64,000 bases of DNA from an uncultured Flavobacteriaceae bacterium (GTDB lineage: Bacteria; Bacteroidota; Bacteroidia; Flavobacteriales; Flavobacteriaceae). How positions within the stretch are numbered: the first letter of the stretch is position 1; each line of letters opens with the position of its first letter. The position numbers were made by a program, and so were the translations under genes. The stretch is taken from contig CANNCM010000001.1 in NCBI GenBank assembly GCA_947503105.1, positions 434,001 to 498,000 of the forward strand. The letters are read 5' to 3'. Shown here one piece after another: positions 27,088 through 36,093 of this stretch. Below the pieces are notes generated by a model. It searched no databases. It saw nothing but the letters and a program-made list of their open reading frames with translations, and was not told the origin of the DNA.

Positions 27088-28086
27088 ATGAAAATAGCAG
27101 TTGTCGGTGCAACAGGAATGGTGGGCACTATAATGATGAAGTTGTTGGAAGAGCGAAATTTCCCTGTTTCCGAACTAATTCCAGTAGCCTCCGAACGCAG
27201 TGTTGGAAAAATAATCACCTTTAAAGATAAAGACTGTAAAATTGTTGGTCTTGAAAAAGCGGTTGCTCTTAAACCAGAAATTGCATTGTTTTCTGCAGGT
27301 GGTGACACATCCTTAGCATGGGCACCAAAATTTGCAGAAGCGGGTTGTGTTGTTATCGACAACTCCTCGGCATGGCGTATGGATCCTACAAAAAAACTTG
27401 TAGTTCCAGAAATTAACGCCAATGTTATCACTTCAGATGATAAAATTATTGCCAACCCAAATTGCTCTACAATTCAGCTCGTAATGGCTTTGGCGCCCCT
27501 ACACAAGCGTTATACAATGAAGCGAGTCGTTGTGTCCACTTATCAATCCGTTTCTGGAACAGGTGTAAAAGCAGTTCGCCAAATGGAAAATGAAATTCAT
27601 GGCAAAAGCGAAGAAATGGCCTATCCCTATCAAATCTTCAAAAATGCATTACCACATTGCGACGTCTTTTTAGAAAATGGATACACCAAAGAAGAAATGA
27701 AACTAGCCAAAGAACCACAGAAAATACTCGGTGACAGTTCTTTCGCAGTAACTGCAACCGCTGTAAGAATCCCAACAGCAGGCGGGCACTCAGAATCTGT
27801 AAATGTTCAATTTGAAGAAGACTTTGAATTGACTGAAATTAGAAGAATTTTAAGTCAAATGCCAGGAGTAACGGTCCAAGATAACCCTGACACCAACACA
27901 TATCCAATGCCAATTTTTGCACATGAAAAAGATGATGTTTTTGTGGGTAGAATACGTCGCGATGAAAGCATGCCTAATACTTTAAACATGTGGATTGTTG
28001 CTGATAATCTTAGAAAAGGAGCGGCCACCAACGCTATTCAAATTGCCGAATACATGGTAGAACATGTATTTACCGCTACCACATAA
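27088..28086 (+). CDS. asd: Aspartate-semialdehyde dehydrogenase
   Basis: Asd reduces aspartyl phosphate to aspartate semialdehyde, the branch point to lysine, methionine, threonine and diaminopimelate. The 332-residue enzyme has the N-terminal GATGMVG Rossmann motif (residues 7-13) and the catalytic Cys126 in ANPNCSTIQLV. Near residues 228-235 the RIPTAGGHSE segment carries the active-site His. Its stop overlaps the start of the ABC gene by one base. Confidence 0.97.
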   Translation: MKIAVVGATGMVGTIMMKLLEERNFPVSELIPVASERSVGKIITFKDKDCKIVGLEKAVALKPEIALFSAGGDTSLAWAPKFAEAGCVVIDNSSAWRMDPTKKLVVPEINANVITSDDKIIANPNCSTIQLVMALAPLHKRYTMKRVVVSTYQSVSGTGVKAVRQMENEIHGKSEEMAYPYQIFKNALPHCDVFLENGYTKEEMKLAKEPQKILGDSSFAVTATAVRIPTAGGHSESVNVQFEEDFELTEIRRILSQMPGVTVQDNPDTNTYPMPIFAHEKDDVFVGRIRRDESMPNTLNMWIVADNLRKGAATNAIQIAEYMVEHVFTATT

Positions 28087-29003
28087 TGCTTTGTGTTGAA
28101 AACATTTGTTTTGGCTATGCGAATAACAGAACGCTTAGTGCTATTTCCCTTGAGGTAAAACGTGGTGAATATCTGGCTGTTGTTGGAGAAAGCGGCTCGG
28201 GAAAAAGTACTTTATTAAAACTTATTTACGGCGAATACGATGTCGATAGCGGCTCAATTACTTGGGATCAAAACGCTATTTTAGGACCAAAAGACAAGTT
28301 GGTTGTTGGGCACGATTTTATGAAATATGTTGCTCAAGAATTTGACTTGATGCCTTATACAAGCGTTGCTGAAAATATCGGAACACACCTTTCTAATTTC
28401 TATCCAAAAGAAAAAGAAAAGCGCATTCAAGAGCTTCTTGCTGTTGTTGAACTTGAAGATTATCATTCTACAAAAGTAAAGCATCTTAGTGGCGGTCAAA
28501 AACAACGGGTTGCTCTTGCAAAAGCCCTCGCAAAACAACCAGAAATTCTCTTGCTTGACGAGCCTTTTAGTCATATTGATAATTTTAAAAAACAAGCGTT
28601 AAGAAAAAACCTGTTTCACTTTCTGAAGTCCAAACATATCGCTTGTATTGTCGCCACACATGACAAAAATGATGTTTTGTCGTTTGCAGATCAAATGCTT
28701 GTGATCCACAACGGTAAAACGTTGTTGGAGGGCTCAACAAAAGACCTTTATAAAAACCCAAAATTTCCTTTGGTTGCCGCATTTTTTTCTGAATACTCTT
28801 TAATAGAGGGTGATATTTATTATGCTCATCAAATAAAAATATCTGAAAAAGGGACGATAAAAGCGCAAGTTAAGCATTGCTATTTCAAGGGTACACATTT
28901 CATGATAGAAGCAGAGTTTGGTGCTGAAAAAATCTTCTTTATTCATCCGTCGTCCATTAAAATAAATGAAGAAGTCCTTTTGTGGGCTAAAAAAGATGTC
29001 TAA
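28086..29003 (+). CDS. Orphan ABC transporter ATP-binding protein
   Basis: The 305-residue protein has Walker A GESGSGKST (34-42), the signature LSGGQKQRVALAKAL (near 136-150) and Walker B ILLLDEPF, all intact. A C-terminal extension of about 70 residues (from about 235) may be a TOBE-like regulatory domain. Its arrangement resembles import ATPases for metals or polyamines. No permease or binding protein is adjacent. It is coupled to asd through TAATG. Confidence 0.88.
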   Translation: MLCVENICFGYANNRTLSAISLEVKRGEYLAVVGESGSGKSTLLKLIYGEYDVDSGSITWDQNAILGPKDKLVVGHDFMKYVAQEFDLMPYTSVAENIGTHLSNFYPKEKEKRIQELLAVVELEDYHSTKVKHLSGGQKQRVALAKALAKQPEILLLDEPFSHIDNFKKQALRKNLFHFLKSKHIACIVATHDKNDVLSFADQMLVIHNGKTLLEGSTKDLYKNPKFPLVAAFFSEYSLIEGDIYYAHQIKISEKGTIKAQVKHCYFKGTHFMIEAEFGAEKIFFIHPSSIKINEEVLLWAKKDV

Positions 29004-29081
29004 AAATTTAGTAAATTAGCAGAGACCCAATCATCTTTTTTTAAATCAAAACACTGTGTTTTGCGTTAAATTCAATTGGCT

Positions 29082-30842
29082 ATGGAACCTATTGCTATAC
29101 ACACTACAGAAATTGTCGAAAGACTTCCGAGGCATTTAAAGCAATTTATTGCCCCGCAAAATTATGAACAATACACCCCAATCAATCAAGCTGTTTGGAG
29201 ATATGTGATGCGTAAAAATGTTGTTCACCTAAAGAATATAGCACACGAATCGTATCTTGAAGGATTAAAAAAAGCAGGAATTGATATTGATTCTATCCCT
29301 AGTATTTATGGAATGAATCGCATTCTGAAAGACATTGGTTGGGCTGCAGTTGCAGTAGATGGGTTTATTCCTCCAAACGCGTTTATGGAATTTCAAGCCC
29401 ATAAAGTTCTCGTAATTGCCTCGGACATTAGGCAGCTAGAACATATTGAATACACTCCTGCTCCCGATATTATTCATGAAGCCTCTGGTCATGCACCTAT
29501 CATAGCAAGCCCAGATTATGCAGAGTTTTTAAGACGCCTTGGAGAAATTGGTTCAAAAGCTATACTTTCAAAATACGATATCGATTTGTACGAAGCTGTG
29601 CGAAAACTTTCTATTTTAAAAGAAGCGCCTGGGGTTAAAGAAAGTGAGGTTTTGGCGGCAGAAAGAGAGGTTGATCTCCTTCAGGGGCAGCAGCACGAAT
29701 TCTCTGAAATGGCACAAATAAGAAATATGCAATGGTGGAGTGTAGAATACGGATTGGTGGGCAGTATGGAGAACCCAAAAATTTATGGTGCTGGGCTCTT
29801 GTCATCTATTGGCGAAAGTGAATGGTGTATGAGTGATGACGTTGAAAAAATTCCATATTCTATAGATGTTGCTCATATGGGTTTCGACATTACAAAGCCT
29901 CAACCTCAACTTTATGTCACACCAGATTTTGCATATTTAATGGAGGTTTTAGAAGAATTTGCCAACACCCTAAGTATTCGAAAAGGAGGTTACAAGGGTC
30001 TACAAAAACTTATTGACTCCAAAACTGTTGGAACAATAGAACTAAGCACTGGACTTCAAATTTCTGGTGTATTCACAAAACTCATCTTAAATGATGACCG
30101 AAAAGTGATTTATTTTAAAACCGAGGGGACTACCGCATTGGCCTATCGTGATAAAGAACTTGTGGGACACGGTATAGAAACACATAAACACGGATATAGC
30201 TCACCATTGGGAATGCTTAAAAGTGTCAATCTTCCTATAGAAAACATGACTCCTGTGGATTTGAAGGCGTATAATTTATATGACGGTCAGCGGCTTTCTT
30301 TTGAGTTTGAAAGCGGTATCAAAGTAGAAGGTCTAAACATCACTGGCATACGAAACGTGAAAGGGAAAATTATGGTTATTCAGCTGGAGGATTGTATCGT
30401 TACCTATGGCGAGGAAATTCTATTTAAACCAGAATATGGCGTCTTTGATATGGCTATAGGCAACGAAATAACCTCTGCTTTTGCCGGTGCTGCAGATAGC
30501 AATTCTTTTCCTGACCTTTACTGCGTTTCCGAGACCAAAACAATCAAAGTTGAGAAAACTAAAAAAGAAATCGCTTTAGAAAATTTATATCAAAATGTTA
30601 GAGATTTCCGAGTTTCAGGACAATTTTCTAACCCTGATTTAGAGATTATTTTTATTGCTTTAAAAGAAAAACACCCTAACGATTGGTTGCTAAATATTGA
30701 GCTTTTGGAGCTTGTAAATGATGCTTCGTTTGCATTAAAAATTAAAACGCATTTAGTCGATTTAGGACAAAGAAGACCTGAAATCAGACCTCTCATTAAG
30801 TCTGGACTAGAACTAATCGAAAAGACAGCCGATTATTTGTAG
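29082..30842 (+). CDS. Biopterin-dependent aromatic amino acid hydroxylase with large C-terminal extension
   Basis: This 586-residue protein has an aromatic amino acid hydroxylase core, the non-haem iron site being His132 and His137 in IIHEASGHAPI and Glu222 in WSVEYGLVG. The core matches phenylalanine 4-hydroxylase of bacteria. The core ends near residue 310, and about 275 more residues of beta-rich sequence follow. I start at ATG 29082 rather than the in-frame TTG at 29076, which adds two residues. The substrate is probably phenylalanine, but tryptophan or tyrosine cannot be excluded. Confidence 0.9.
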   Translation: MEPIAIHTTEIVERLPRHLKQFIAPQNYEQYTPINQAVWRYVMRKNVVHLKNIAHESYLEGLKKAGIDIDSIPSIYGMNRILKDIGWAAVAVDGFIPPNAFMEFQAHKVLVIASDIRQLEHIEYTPAPDIIHEASGHAPIIASPDYAEFLRRLGEIGSKAILSKYDIDLYEAVRKLSILKEAPGVKESEVLAAEREVDLLQGQQHEFSEMAQIRNMQWWSVEYGLVGSMENPKIYGAGLLSSIGESEWCMSDDVEKIPYSIDVAHMGFDITKPQPQLYVTPDFAYLMEVLEEFANTLSIRKGGYKGLQKLIDSKTVGTIELSTGLQISGVFTKLILNDDRKVIYFKTEGTTALAYRDKELVGHGIETHKHGYSSPLGMLKSVNLPIENMTPVDLKAYNLYDGQRLSFEFESGIKVEGLNITGIRNVKGKIMVIQLEDCIVTYGEEILFKPEYGVFDMAIGNEITSAFAGAADSNSFPDLYCVSETKTIKVEKTKKEIALENLYQNVRDFRVSGQFSNPDLEIIFIALKEKHPNDWLLNIELLELVNDASFALKIKTHLVDLGQRRPEIRPLIKSGLELIEKTADYL

Positions 30843-30900
30843 TTCAATTAATGTCATTTTTGCTATCTTTATATCGAATCATATATAAAACCAAATTCCT

Positions 30901-31818
30901 ATGTCACTTTTTATGTACCCTTTTCTTGTATTTGGAGCGCTTATTGTTTTTGCAGCGTTCTTTGTCGTTAAGCAACAAACAGCCGCTATAATTGAGCGTT
31001 TTGGAAAATTCCAAAGCATTCGTCATTCTGGACTTCAGCTCAAAATTCCTTTGGTTGATAGAACCGCTGGGCGATTGAGTCTAAAGATTCAACAACTCGA
31101 TGTTATTGTTGAAACAAAAACCCTAGATGATGTTTTTGTTCGTCTAAAAGTATCTGTTCAATACAAGGTGGTTAGAGAGAAAGTTTATGAAGCCTTTTAT
31201 AAATTAGATTATCCACACGATCAAATTACGTCTTATGTCTTTGATGTTGTTCGTGCAGAGGTGCCAAAAATGAAACTCGATGATGTTTTTGTAAAAAAAG
31301 ATGATATTGCAATTGCTGTAAAAACCGAGCTAAACGAAGCGATGATGGATTACGGTTATGACATCATCAAAACACTTGTAACAGATATTGATCCAGATGC
31401 CCAAGTGAAAGAAGCAATGAACAGGATTAATGCTTCTGAGCGCGAGAAAATTGCCGCTCAGTTTGAAGGGGATGCTGCCCGAATTTTAATCGTTGAAAAA
31501 GCAAAGGCCGAAGCCGAAAGTAAACGTCTGCAAGGGCAAGGAATTGCGGATCAGAGGCGAGAAATTGCTCGTGGACTAGAAGAGTCTGTAGAAGTCCTTA
31601 ACAAAGTAGGAATCAATTCTCAAGAGGCCTCTGCGCTAATTGTTGTCACACAACATTACGATACACTTCAATCTATTGGCGGGGAGTCAAATAGTAACTT
31701 AATTTTATTACCAAATTCTCCACAGGCAGGAAGCACTATGCTGAATGACATGGTGGCTAGTTTTACAGCGAGCAACCAAATAGGAGAAGCCATGAAAAAG
31801 AAAAAGAAAGAAGAATAG
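30901..31818 (+). CDS. SPFH/Band 7 domain membrane protein
   Basis: The 305-residue protein has one N-terminal transmembrane helix (residues 5-24) and an SPFH (stomatin, prohibitin, flotillin, HflK/C) domain of about 180 residues, seen in AAIIERFGKFQSIRHSGLQLKIP and later VRAEVPKMKLDDVF. A coiled coil follows (about 190-235, rich in Ala, Glu, Arg and Lys). The sequence resembles the subfamily related to plant hypersensitive-induced reaction proteins. It probably forms large membrane-bound oligomers that organise membrane domains or regulate proteases. The last residues are very lysine-rich. Confidence 0.92.
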   Translation: MSLFMYPFLVFGALIVFAAFFVVKQQTAAIIERFGKFQSIRHSGLQLKIPLVDRTAGRLSLKIQQLDVIVETKTLDDVFVRLKVSVQYKVVREKVYEAFYKLDYPHDQITSYVFDVVRAEVPKMKLDDVFVKKDDIAIAVKTELNEAMMDYGYDIIKTLVTDIDPDAQVKEAMNRINASEREKIAAQFEGDAARILIVEKAKAEAESKRLQGQGIADQRREIARGLEESVEVLNKVGINSQEASALIVVTQHYDTLQSIGGESNSNLILLPNSPQAGSTMLNDMVASFTASNQIGEAMKKKKKEE

Positions 31819-31837
31819 TTTTTTTAAACCGTACAAT

Positions 31838-33865
31838 CTATAAAACAGAAGCCTCTTCAGCTAGTAATTTATTGCTGTCTGCGGAGGCTTTTTCTATAAA
31901 TTCATCTATCTGTTGGTTTCGTTCTTGTCCTTTAGAAAGAAGTTCTTTAAGAACGATAAGCGCTGCAATCCGGGTTCCTACTTTTTTGGCTGCTGTGCCA
32001 AAAAGAGGTTCCAGTTCTTTATAAGGAACCCCTGCGGAGAGTTGCTGGATTTCGGCCTTAACTTTTAACTGTTTTTGCTCTGGTAAATTGGTGTATTTTT
32101 TTCCCAATTGTTTTATGATATCAATCGGTTTTCGCTCGTGTTTGGTCGGAGTTTGTTTTTGTGAAACACTTTCTTTTGGTTTCTTTTTTACCCAATTGTC
32201 TCTAAGTCCAACTGTTTTATTGAACACTACTTTTGCGGCTGTACTATCTTGATCTACACAAAAATACCCTAAGCGCTGAAATTGAAAATGATCGTTGGGT
32301 TGAACATTTGAAATATTTGGTTCTACAAAAGCAGTTGTTTTGTGTAAAGAAGAAGGGTTTAAAAATGTCATAAAATCTTCTTCTTGACTATCTGGTGCCT
32401 CATGAGAAAATAGACGATCGTATATCCTAACCTCCGCTTGTATCGCGTGTGCGGCAGACACCCAATGCAGGGTTCCTTTTACCTTTCTAAGGCTCTCCTC
32501 TGTACCGCTGCCACTCAAGCTTTTTGGATCATATGTACAATGAATTTCTTGTATGTCGCCTTCTTCATTTTTTATAACCGATTCTGCCTTGATGATGTAA
32601 GCGTTTTTCAATCGCACTTCTTTTCCAAGAGCTAAACGAAAATATTTGCTGTTGGCTTCTTCTTTGAAATCATCTCTTTCGATATAAAGTGTCTTAGAAA
32701 AAGGCAGGGTTCTGCTTCCCGATTGCGGGTCTTCAGGGTTGTTTTCTGCGTCTAAAAATTCGGTGTTATGCTGTTGATAATTTGTGATGATCAGCTTCAC
32801 TGGATCTAAAACAGCCATAATTCTTGGTGCTGTTTTATTTAAATCTTCACGGACACAAAATTCCAGCAAAGACACATCAATACTATTGTCGCGTTTTGCA
32901 ACACCAACCGTGTTGATGAATTTTTTTATCGCTTTTGGTGTATATCCTCTTCTTCGTAAACCAGAAATTGTTGGCATTCTTGGATCGTCCCACCCAGCGA
33001 CAACGCCCTCTTCTACAAGTCTGAGCAATTTTCTTTTGCTCATAATGGTGTAGTTTAAGTTTAATCGAGCGAATTCTCTTTGTTTTGGTAGTTTGGGGTA
33101 TTTCTGATAACTGTAATTATATACACAATTTTTGAACCAGTTGTATAATTCGCGGTGGGGCTTAAATTCTAAAGAACATAACGAATGAGAAATTTGCTCA
33201 ATATAATCGCTTTCACCATGTGTCCAATCATACATAGGATAGATACACCAAGTCGATCCTGTACGGTGGTGAGAAGCGTGAAGAATTCTATACATGATGG
33301 GGTCGCGCATCAACATATTGGTGTGTTTCATATCAATTTTGGCGCGCAACACATGAGTGCCTTCTTCAAAATCTCCGTTTCGCATTTGAAGAAATAGTTC
33401 TAGGTTTTCTTCTGGTGTTCTGTTTCGATATGGTCCATCAACGCCGGGCTGTGTAGGGGTTCCTTTTTGCTTGGCCATATCCGCGCTCGATTGCGAATCG
33501 ACATAGGCTTTTCCATCTTTAATCATTAAAACAGCCCAATCAAAAAGTTGATCAAAATAATCTGAAGAATAACATTCTTGATCCCACGTATAACCCAACC
33601 AAGAAATGTCTTCTTTTATGGCATCGACATAGGCCTGTTCTTCTTTAGTTGGGTTTGTATCATCAAACCTTAGATTGACCGCTGCGTTGTATTTTTCTCC
33701 CAGACCAAAACTAATCCCAATCGCTTTTGTATGACCAATATGAAGATAACCATTGGGTTCTGGAGGGAATCGAAAACGCAGCTCCTTTTTACTCAAACCG
33801 TTGTTCAAATCGTCTTCTACAATTTGTTCTATAAAGTTTAAAGGTTTATTGCTTTCTGTCGCCAT
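31838..33865 (-). CDS. glnS: Glutamine-tRNA ligase fused to a YqeY domain
   Basis: GlnRS charges tRNA-Gln with glutamine. The class I signature HIGH occurs in PPEPNGYLHIGHTKAIG (near residues 31-47) and the KMSKS-type loop reads MSKRKL (near 277). The normal anticodon-binding beta-barrels follow to about residue 560. The C-terminal 100 residues resemble the YqeY or GatB tail (seen in KKYTNLPEQKQLKVKAEIQQLSAG onward). This fusion is typical of Bacteroidota; the tail probably binds tRNA. Confidence 0.95.
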   Translation of the reverse strand: MATESNKPLNFIEQIVEDDLNNGLSKKELRFRFPPEPNGYLHIGHTKAIGISFGLGEKYNAAVNLRFDDTNPTKEEQAYVDAIKEDISWLGYTWDQECYSSDYFDQLFDWAVLMIKDGKAYVDSQSSADMAKQKGTPTQPGVDGPYRNRTPEENLELFLQMRNGDFEEGTHVLRAKIDMKHTNMLMRDPIMYRILHASHHRTGSTWCIYPMYDWTHGESDYIEQISHSLCSLEFKPHRELYNWFKNCVYNYSYQKYPKLPKQREFARLNLNYTIMSKRKLLRLVEEGVVAGWDDPRMPTISGLRRRGYTPKAIKKFINTVGVAKRDNSIDVSLLEFCVREDLNKTAPRIMAVLDPVKLIITNYQQHNTEFLDAENNPEDPQSGSRTLPFSKTLYIERDDFKEEANSKYFRLALGKEVRLKNAYIIKAESVIKNEEGDIQEIHCTYDPKSLSGSGTEESLRKVKGTLHWVSAAHAIQAEVRIYDRLFSHEAPDSQEEDFMTFLNPSSLHKTTAFVEPNISNVQPNDHFQFQRLGYFCVDQDSTAAKVVFNKTVGLRDNWVKKKPKESVSQKQTPTKHERKPIDIIKQLGKKYTNLPEQKQLKVKAEIQQLSAGVPYKELEPLFGTAAKKVGTRIAALIVLKELLSKGQERNQQIDEFIEKASADSNKLLAEEASVL

Positions 33866-33896
33866 AAATAATTGTATTCTGAGTAAAATTGAATAA

Positions 33897-33904
33897 CAAA
33901 ATTA
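33897..33904 (-). promoter_or_regulatory. Putative -7 box upstream of glnS
   Basis: The minus strand reads TAATTTTG, a TAnnTTTG match, 32 bp before the glnS start. A -33 element at the usual spacing is not apparent. Confidence 0.4.
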
Positions 33905-33945
33905 ATCAATTAAAAAGATTGATGATATATCTTTATTAGAAATGT

Positions 33946-33953
33946 TACTTTTG
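33946..33953 (+). promoter_or_regulatory. Putative -7 box upstream of folB
   Basis: TACTTTTG matches TAnnTTTG 19 bp before the folB ATG. It faces away from the glnS box in the same 107-bp divergent region. The nearest upstream TTG is about 24 bp away rather than 19. Confidence 0.45.
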
Positions 33954-33972
33954 TGCAACTAAAATTATAGAA

Positions 33973-34332
33973 ATGGGAATTATAAAGGTCGAGAATATAA
34001 GAGTTTATGCTCATCATGGGTGTTTGACAGAAGAAACTATTATTGGCAGCAACTATAGAGTAGATGTATCGGTAAGGGCATGTCTTGAGAAGTCCTCAAA
34101 AACAGATGGGCTTTCAGATACTGTTGATTATGTAACTCTCAATGCCATTGTTGTAAAAGAGATGAATATCGCATCAAAGCTTTTAGAAACCGTTGTACAG
34201 CGCATTATAAGCCGTATTTTTGATGAATATCCCGACGTTGAATGGGCAAGCGTTTCGGTCTCAAAACTAAACCCGCCAATCGGAGGAGATGTAGAAAAAG
34301 TTACTGTTGTTTTAGAACAAAACAGGAGTTAA
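33973..34332 (+). CDS. folB: Dihydroneopterin aldolase
   Basis: FolB cleaves dihydroneopterin to 6-hydroxymethyl-dihydropterin in folate synthesis. The 119-residue sequence has the family pattern: VYAHHGCLTEE near the N terminus, the DTVDYVTL segment and a central LLETVVQRI helix; KLNPPIGG near the end is typical. The gene is alone on this strand and its stop overlaps the convergent kinase gene by 4 bp. Confidence 0.94.
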   Translation: MGIIKVENIRVYAHHGCLTEETIIGSNYRVDVSVRACLEKSSKTDGLSDTVDYVTLNAIVVKEMNIASKLLETVVQRIISRIFDEYPDVEWASVSVSKLNPPIGGDVEKVTVVLEQNRS

Positions 34333-35228
34333 ATTTTTGGAACTAAAACATTTAAGGCCGCTGGTTTTATAGAAATTGTTAAGGTTTTTGATGTTATAAT
34401 CAGAGACTCTCCGTCTATCTGGGTTAAGAATTCTTCCTGTTTTTTGTGTGTGACCTTTATTTGATTTGTAAGAACATAGGTTGCTTTGCTATACCTTTTA
34501 TTCTTATCAAAGATAAACTGTGTGGCGAACGTTAGTTTATCAAAAAAAGACAACTTTTCCGTAAACACAACATCTAGTTTTCCGTCTTGCAAAGAGGCCT
34601 TTGGTGTAAGGGATATGTTATACCCCATTTCGTTAGAGTTTGACACAAATAAAACGGAAGGATCGAGAGTTTTTTTAAAATCATCAAATTCTAAATCTAT
34701 CATTTGTGGGGTGGTTTTGTGCAACAACGCCTTTAAAGCGGCCCAAAAGTATGCGATGATTTGGCGCTTTTTAAACCCTGTATAATAGTTTATTATCCGG
34801 GCGCCAATCCCTAAACTCATGTTACTAAAAAAATAGTGTTCATTTACTGTTCCAACATCAATTTTTATACTGTAATTCTCTTTAATCGTTTCGAGAGCTT
34901 TTTTCACTGAATTTGATATACAAAGGTGTGAAGCAAGCCCATTACCAGAACCCAGTCTTATAATCCCCAACATTACTGGAGTACCAACAAGCAGAGTAGC
35001 AACCTCATTGATCGTGCCGTCTCCTCCGCATGCAATTATTGCATTTGCCCCTTCCTCAATAGAGGCCTTTGTTAGAGAAGCGGCGTTGTTGGCGTGTTTG
35101 GTGGTTTTTATAATAATCTTAAACTCTTCTCTATTTAATACTGATGCAATGGTGTGAAAATCCAATTTGTTTTTTCCTTTGCCAGAAATGGGATTTACAA
35201 TAAAATGTATGCTTTTTTTTGTGTGCAA
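34329..35228 (-). CDS. Diacylglycerol/lipid kinase family protein (YegS-like)
   Basis: The 299-residue protein belongs to the DAGK catalytic-domain family. It has NPISGKGKN at residues 12-20, the nucleotide motif CGGDGTINEVA near 66-76 and RLGSGNGLA near 91-99. Enzymes of this family phosphorylate diacylglycerol, sphingosine or related lipids at the inner membrane. The actual lipid here is unknown. There is no transmembrane helix. Confidence 0.91.
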   Translation of the reverse strand: MHTKKSIHFIVNPISGKGKNKLDFHTIASVLNREEFKIIIKTTKHANNAASLTKASIEEGANAIIACGGDGTINEVATLLVGTPVMLGIIRLGSGNGLASHLCISNSVKKALETIKENYSIKIDVGTVNEHYFFSNMSLGIGARIINYYTGFKKRQIIAYFWAALKALLHKTTPQMIDLEFDDFKKTLDPSVLFVSNSNEMGYNISLTPKASLQDGKLDVVFTEKLSFFDKLTFATQFIFDKNKRYSKATYVLTNQIKVTHKKQEEFLTQIDGESLIITSKTLTISIKPAALNVLVPKI

Positions 35229-35274
35229 TTGAATGTTTTGTTTTGTGTGCTTTAAGCAATAATGTTTAATTCTC

Positions 35275-35304
35275 TTGTGTGTCCTTTTTTTTTGCGTAAA
35301 TTTG
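35275..35304 (+). promoter_or_regulatory. Promoter of the tRNA-Cys gene
   Basis: A TTG at 35275-35277 is followed after exactly 19 bp by TAAATTTG at 35297-35304. This is the Bacteroidota -33 and -7 arrangement and places the start of transcription just before the tRNA at 35315. It is the best promoter match I found in the window. Confidence 0.75.
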
Positions 35305-35314
35305 CAGTCCTTTT

Positions 35315-35385
35315 GGCGTCTTGGCCGAGTGGCTAGGCAGAGGTCTGCAAAACCTTTTACAGCGGTTCGAATCCGCTAGACGCCT
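35315..35385 (+). tRNA. tRNA-Cys (anticodon GCA)
   Basis: The acceptor arms GGCGTCT and AGACGCC pair, with a U at the discriminator position that is usual for tRNA-Cys. The anticodon stem and loop read AGGT CTGCAAA ACCT, giving the anticodon GCA. The T arm AGCGG TTCGAAT CCGCT is complete. No CCA is encoded (CAA follows the discriminator). The tRNA has its own promoter and terminator. Confidence 0.97.
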
Positions 35386-35392
35386 CAACAAC

Positions 35393-35421
35393 AAAACCTC
35401 AACATCTGTTGGGGTTTTTTT
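35393..35421. terminator. Terminator after tRNA-Cys, shared with the convergent LysE gene
   Basis: The arms AAAACCTCAACA and TGTTGGGGTTTT make a 12-bp stem with one G-U pair and a two-base apex, followed by T residues. It starts eight bases after the tRNA and touches the stop codon of the LysE-family gene, so it can stop transcription in both directions. Confidence 0.85.
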
Positions 35422-36088
35422 ATCGAATTTCTTCTATCATTTGTTTTGGGTTCAATTTATCCTTTGGTAAAAACCCTTTTGTAATTAGTACTATACCACA
35501 TATTGATAATACAATACCTAATATTTTTTTTATATAAATTATTATTTCTGGAGTTAAGTAGCCTTTCAGTCGTTTTGCTAATAAAATTTTTATAAGGTCT
35601 GTAACAAAATAAGAAATGATTAATGCTCCAAAAAAAACAAAGAAACGATTTACATTTCCTTCTAAGTTTGGCCCTACCACAATTATTATTCCCAACCAAA
35701 AAACTAAAACTCCTATATTGATAAAGTTAAGTAAAAACCCTTTTAGAAATAATTGTATATAGTTGTTTTTTAAAGGCGTTTTTGAATTTGTCTCTAACTC
35801 CTTTTTGTTCGGTTTTTTTGAAAACGTAATCACCCCATAGACCGCCAAAAGGGTGCCTCCAAAAATATAAAGACCGGGCTGATTGCTTAAATTTTCTAAG
35901 AGTTGATAACTGCTAAAATAAGCAAGTAAAATAAATATGATATCAGCAATAATAACCCCTAAATCGAAAGCAAGAGCCGCCCTAAACCCTTTGACAATAC
36001 TAGTTTCTAAGAGGACAAAAAAAACGGGGCCTATCATAAAAGCTAGGAAGAAACCTAATGGTATGGCCGCTTGAATGTCTTCTATCAC
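35420..36088 (-). CDS. LysE-family transporter
   Basis: The 222-residue protein has about six hydrophobic helices and begins with IPLGFFLAFMIGPVFFVLLETSI, the LysE or RhtB pattern. Members export amino acids or similar solutes; the substrate is not known. It is the last gene of a leftward cluster (rnr, GIN protein, LysE) with a 5-bp gap to its neighbour. Confidence 0.88.
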   Translation of the reverse strand: MIEDIQAAIPLGFFLAFMIGPVFFVLLETSIVKGFRAALAFDLGVIIADIIFILLAYFSSYQLLENLSNQPGLYIFGGTLLAVYGVITFSKKPNKKELETNSKTPLKNNYIQLFLKGFLLNFINIGVLVFWLGIIIVVGPNLEGNVNRFFVFFGALIISYFVTDLIKILLAKRLKGYLTPEIIIYIKKILGIVLSICGIVLITKGFLPKDKLNPKQMIEEIR

Positions 36089-36093
36089 TGTTA

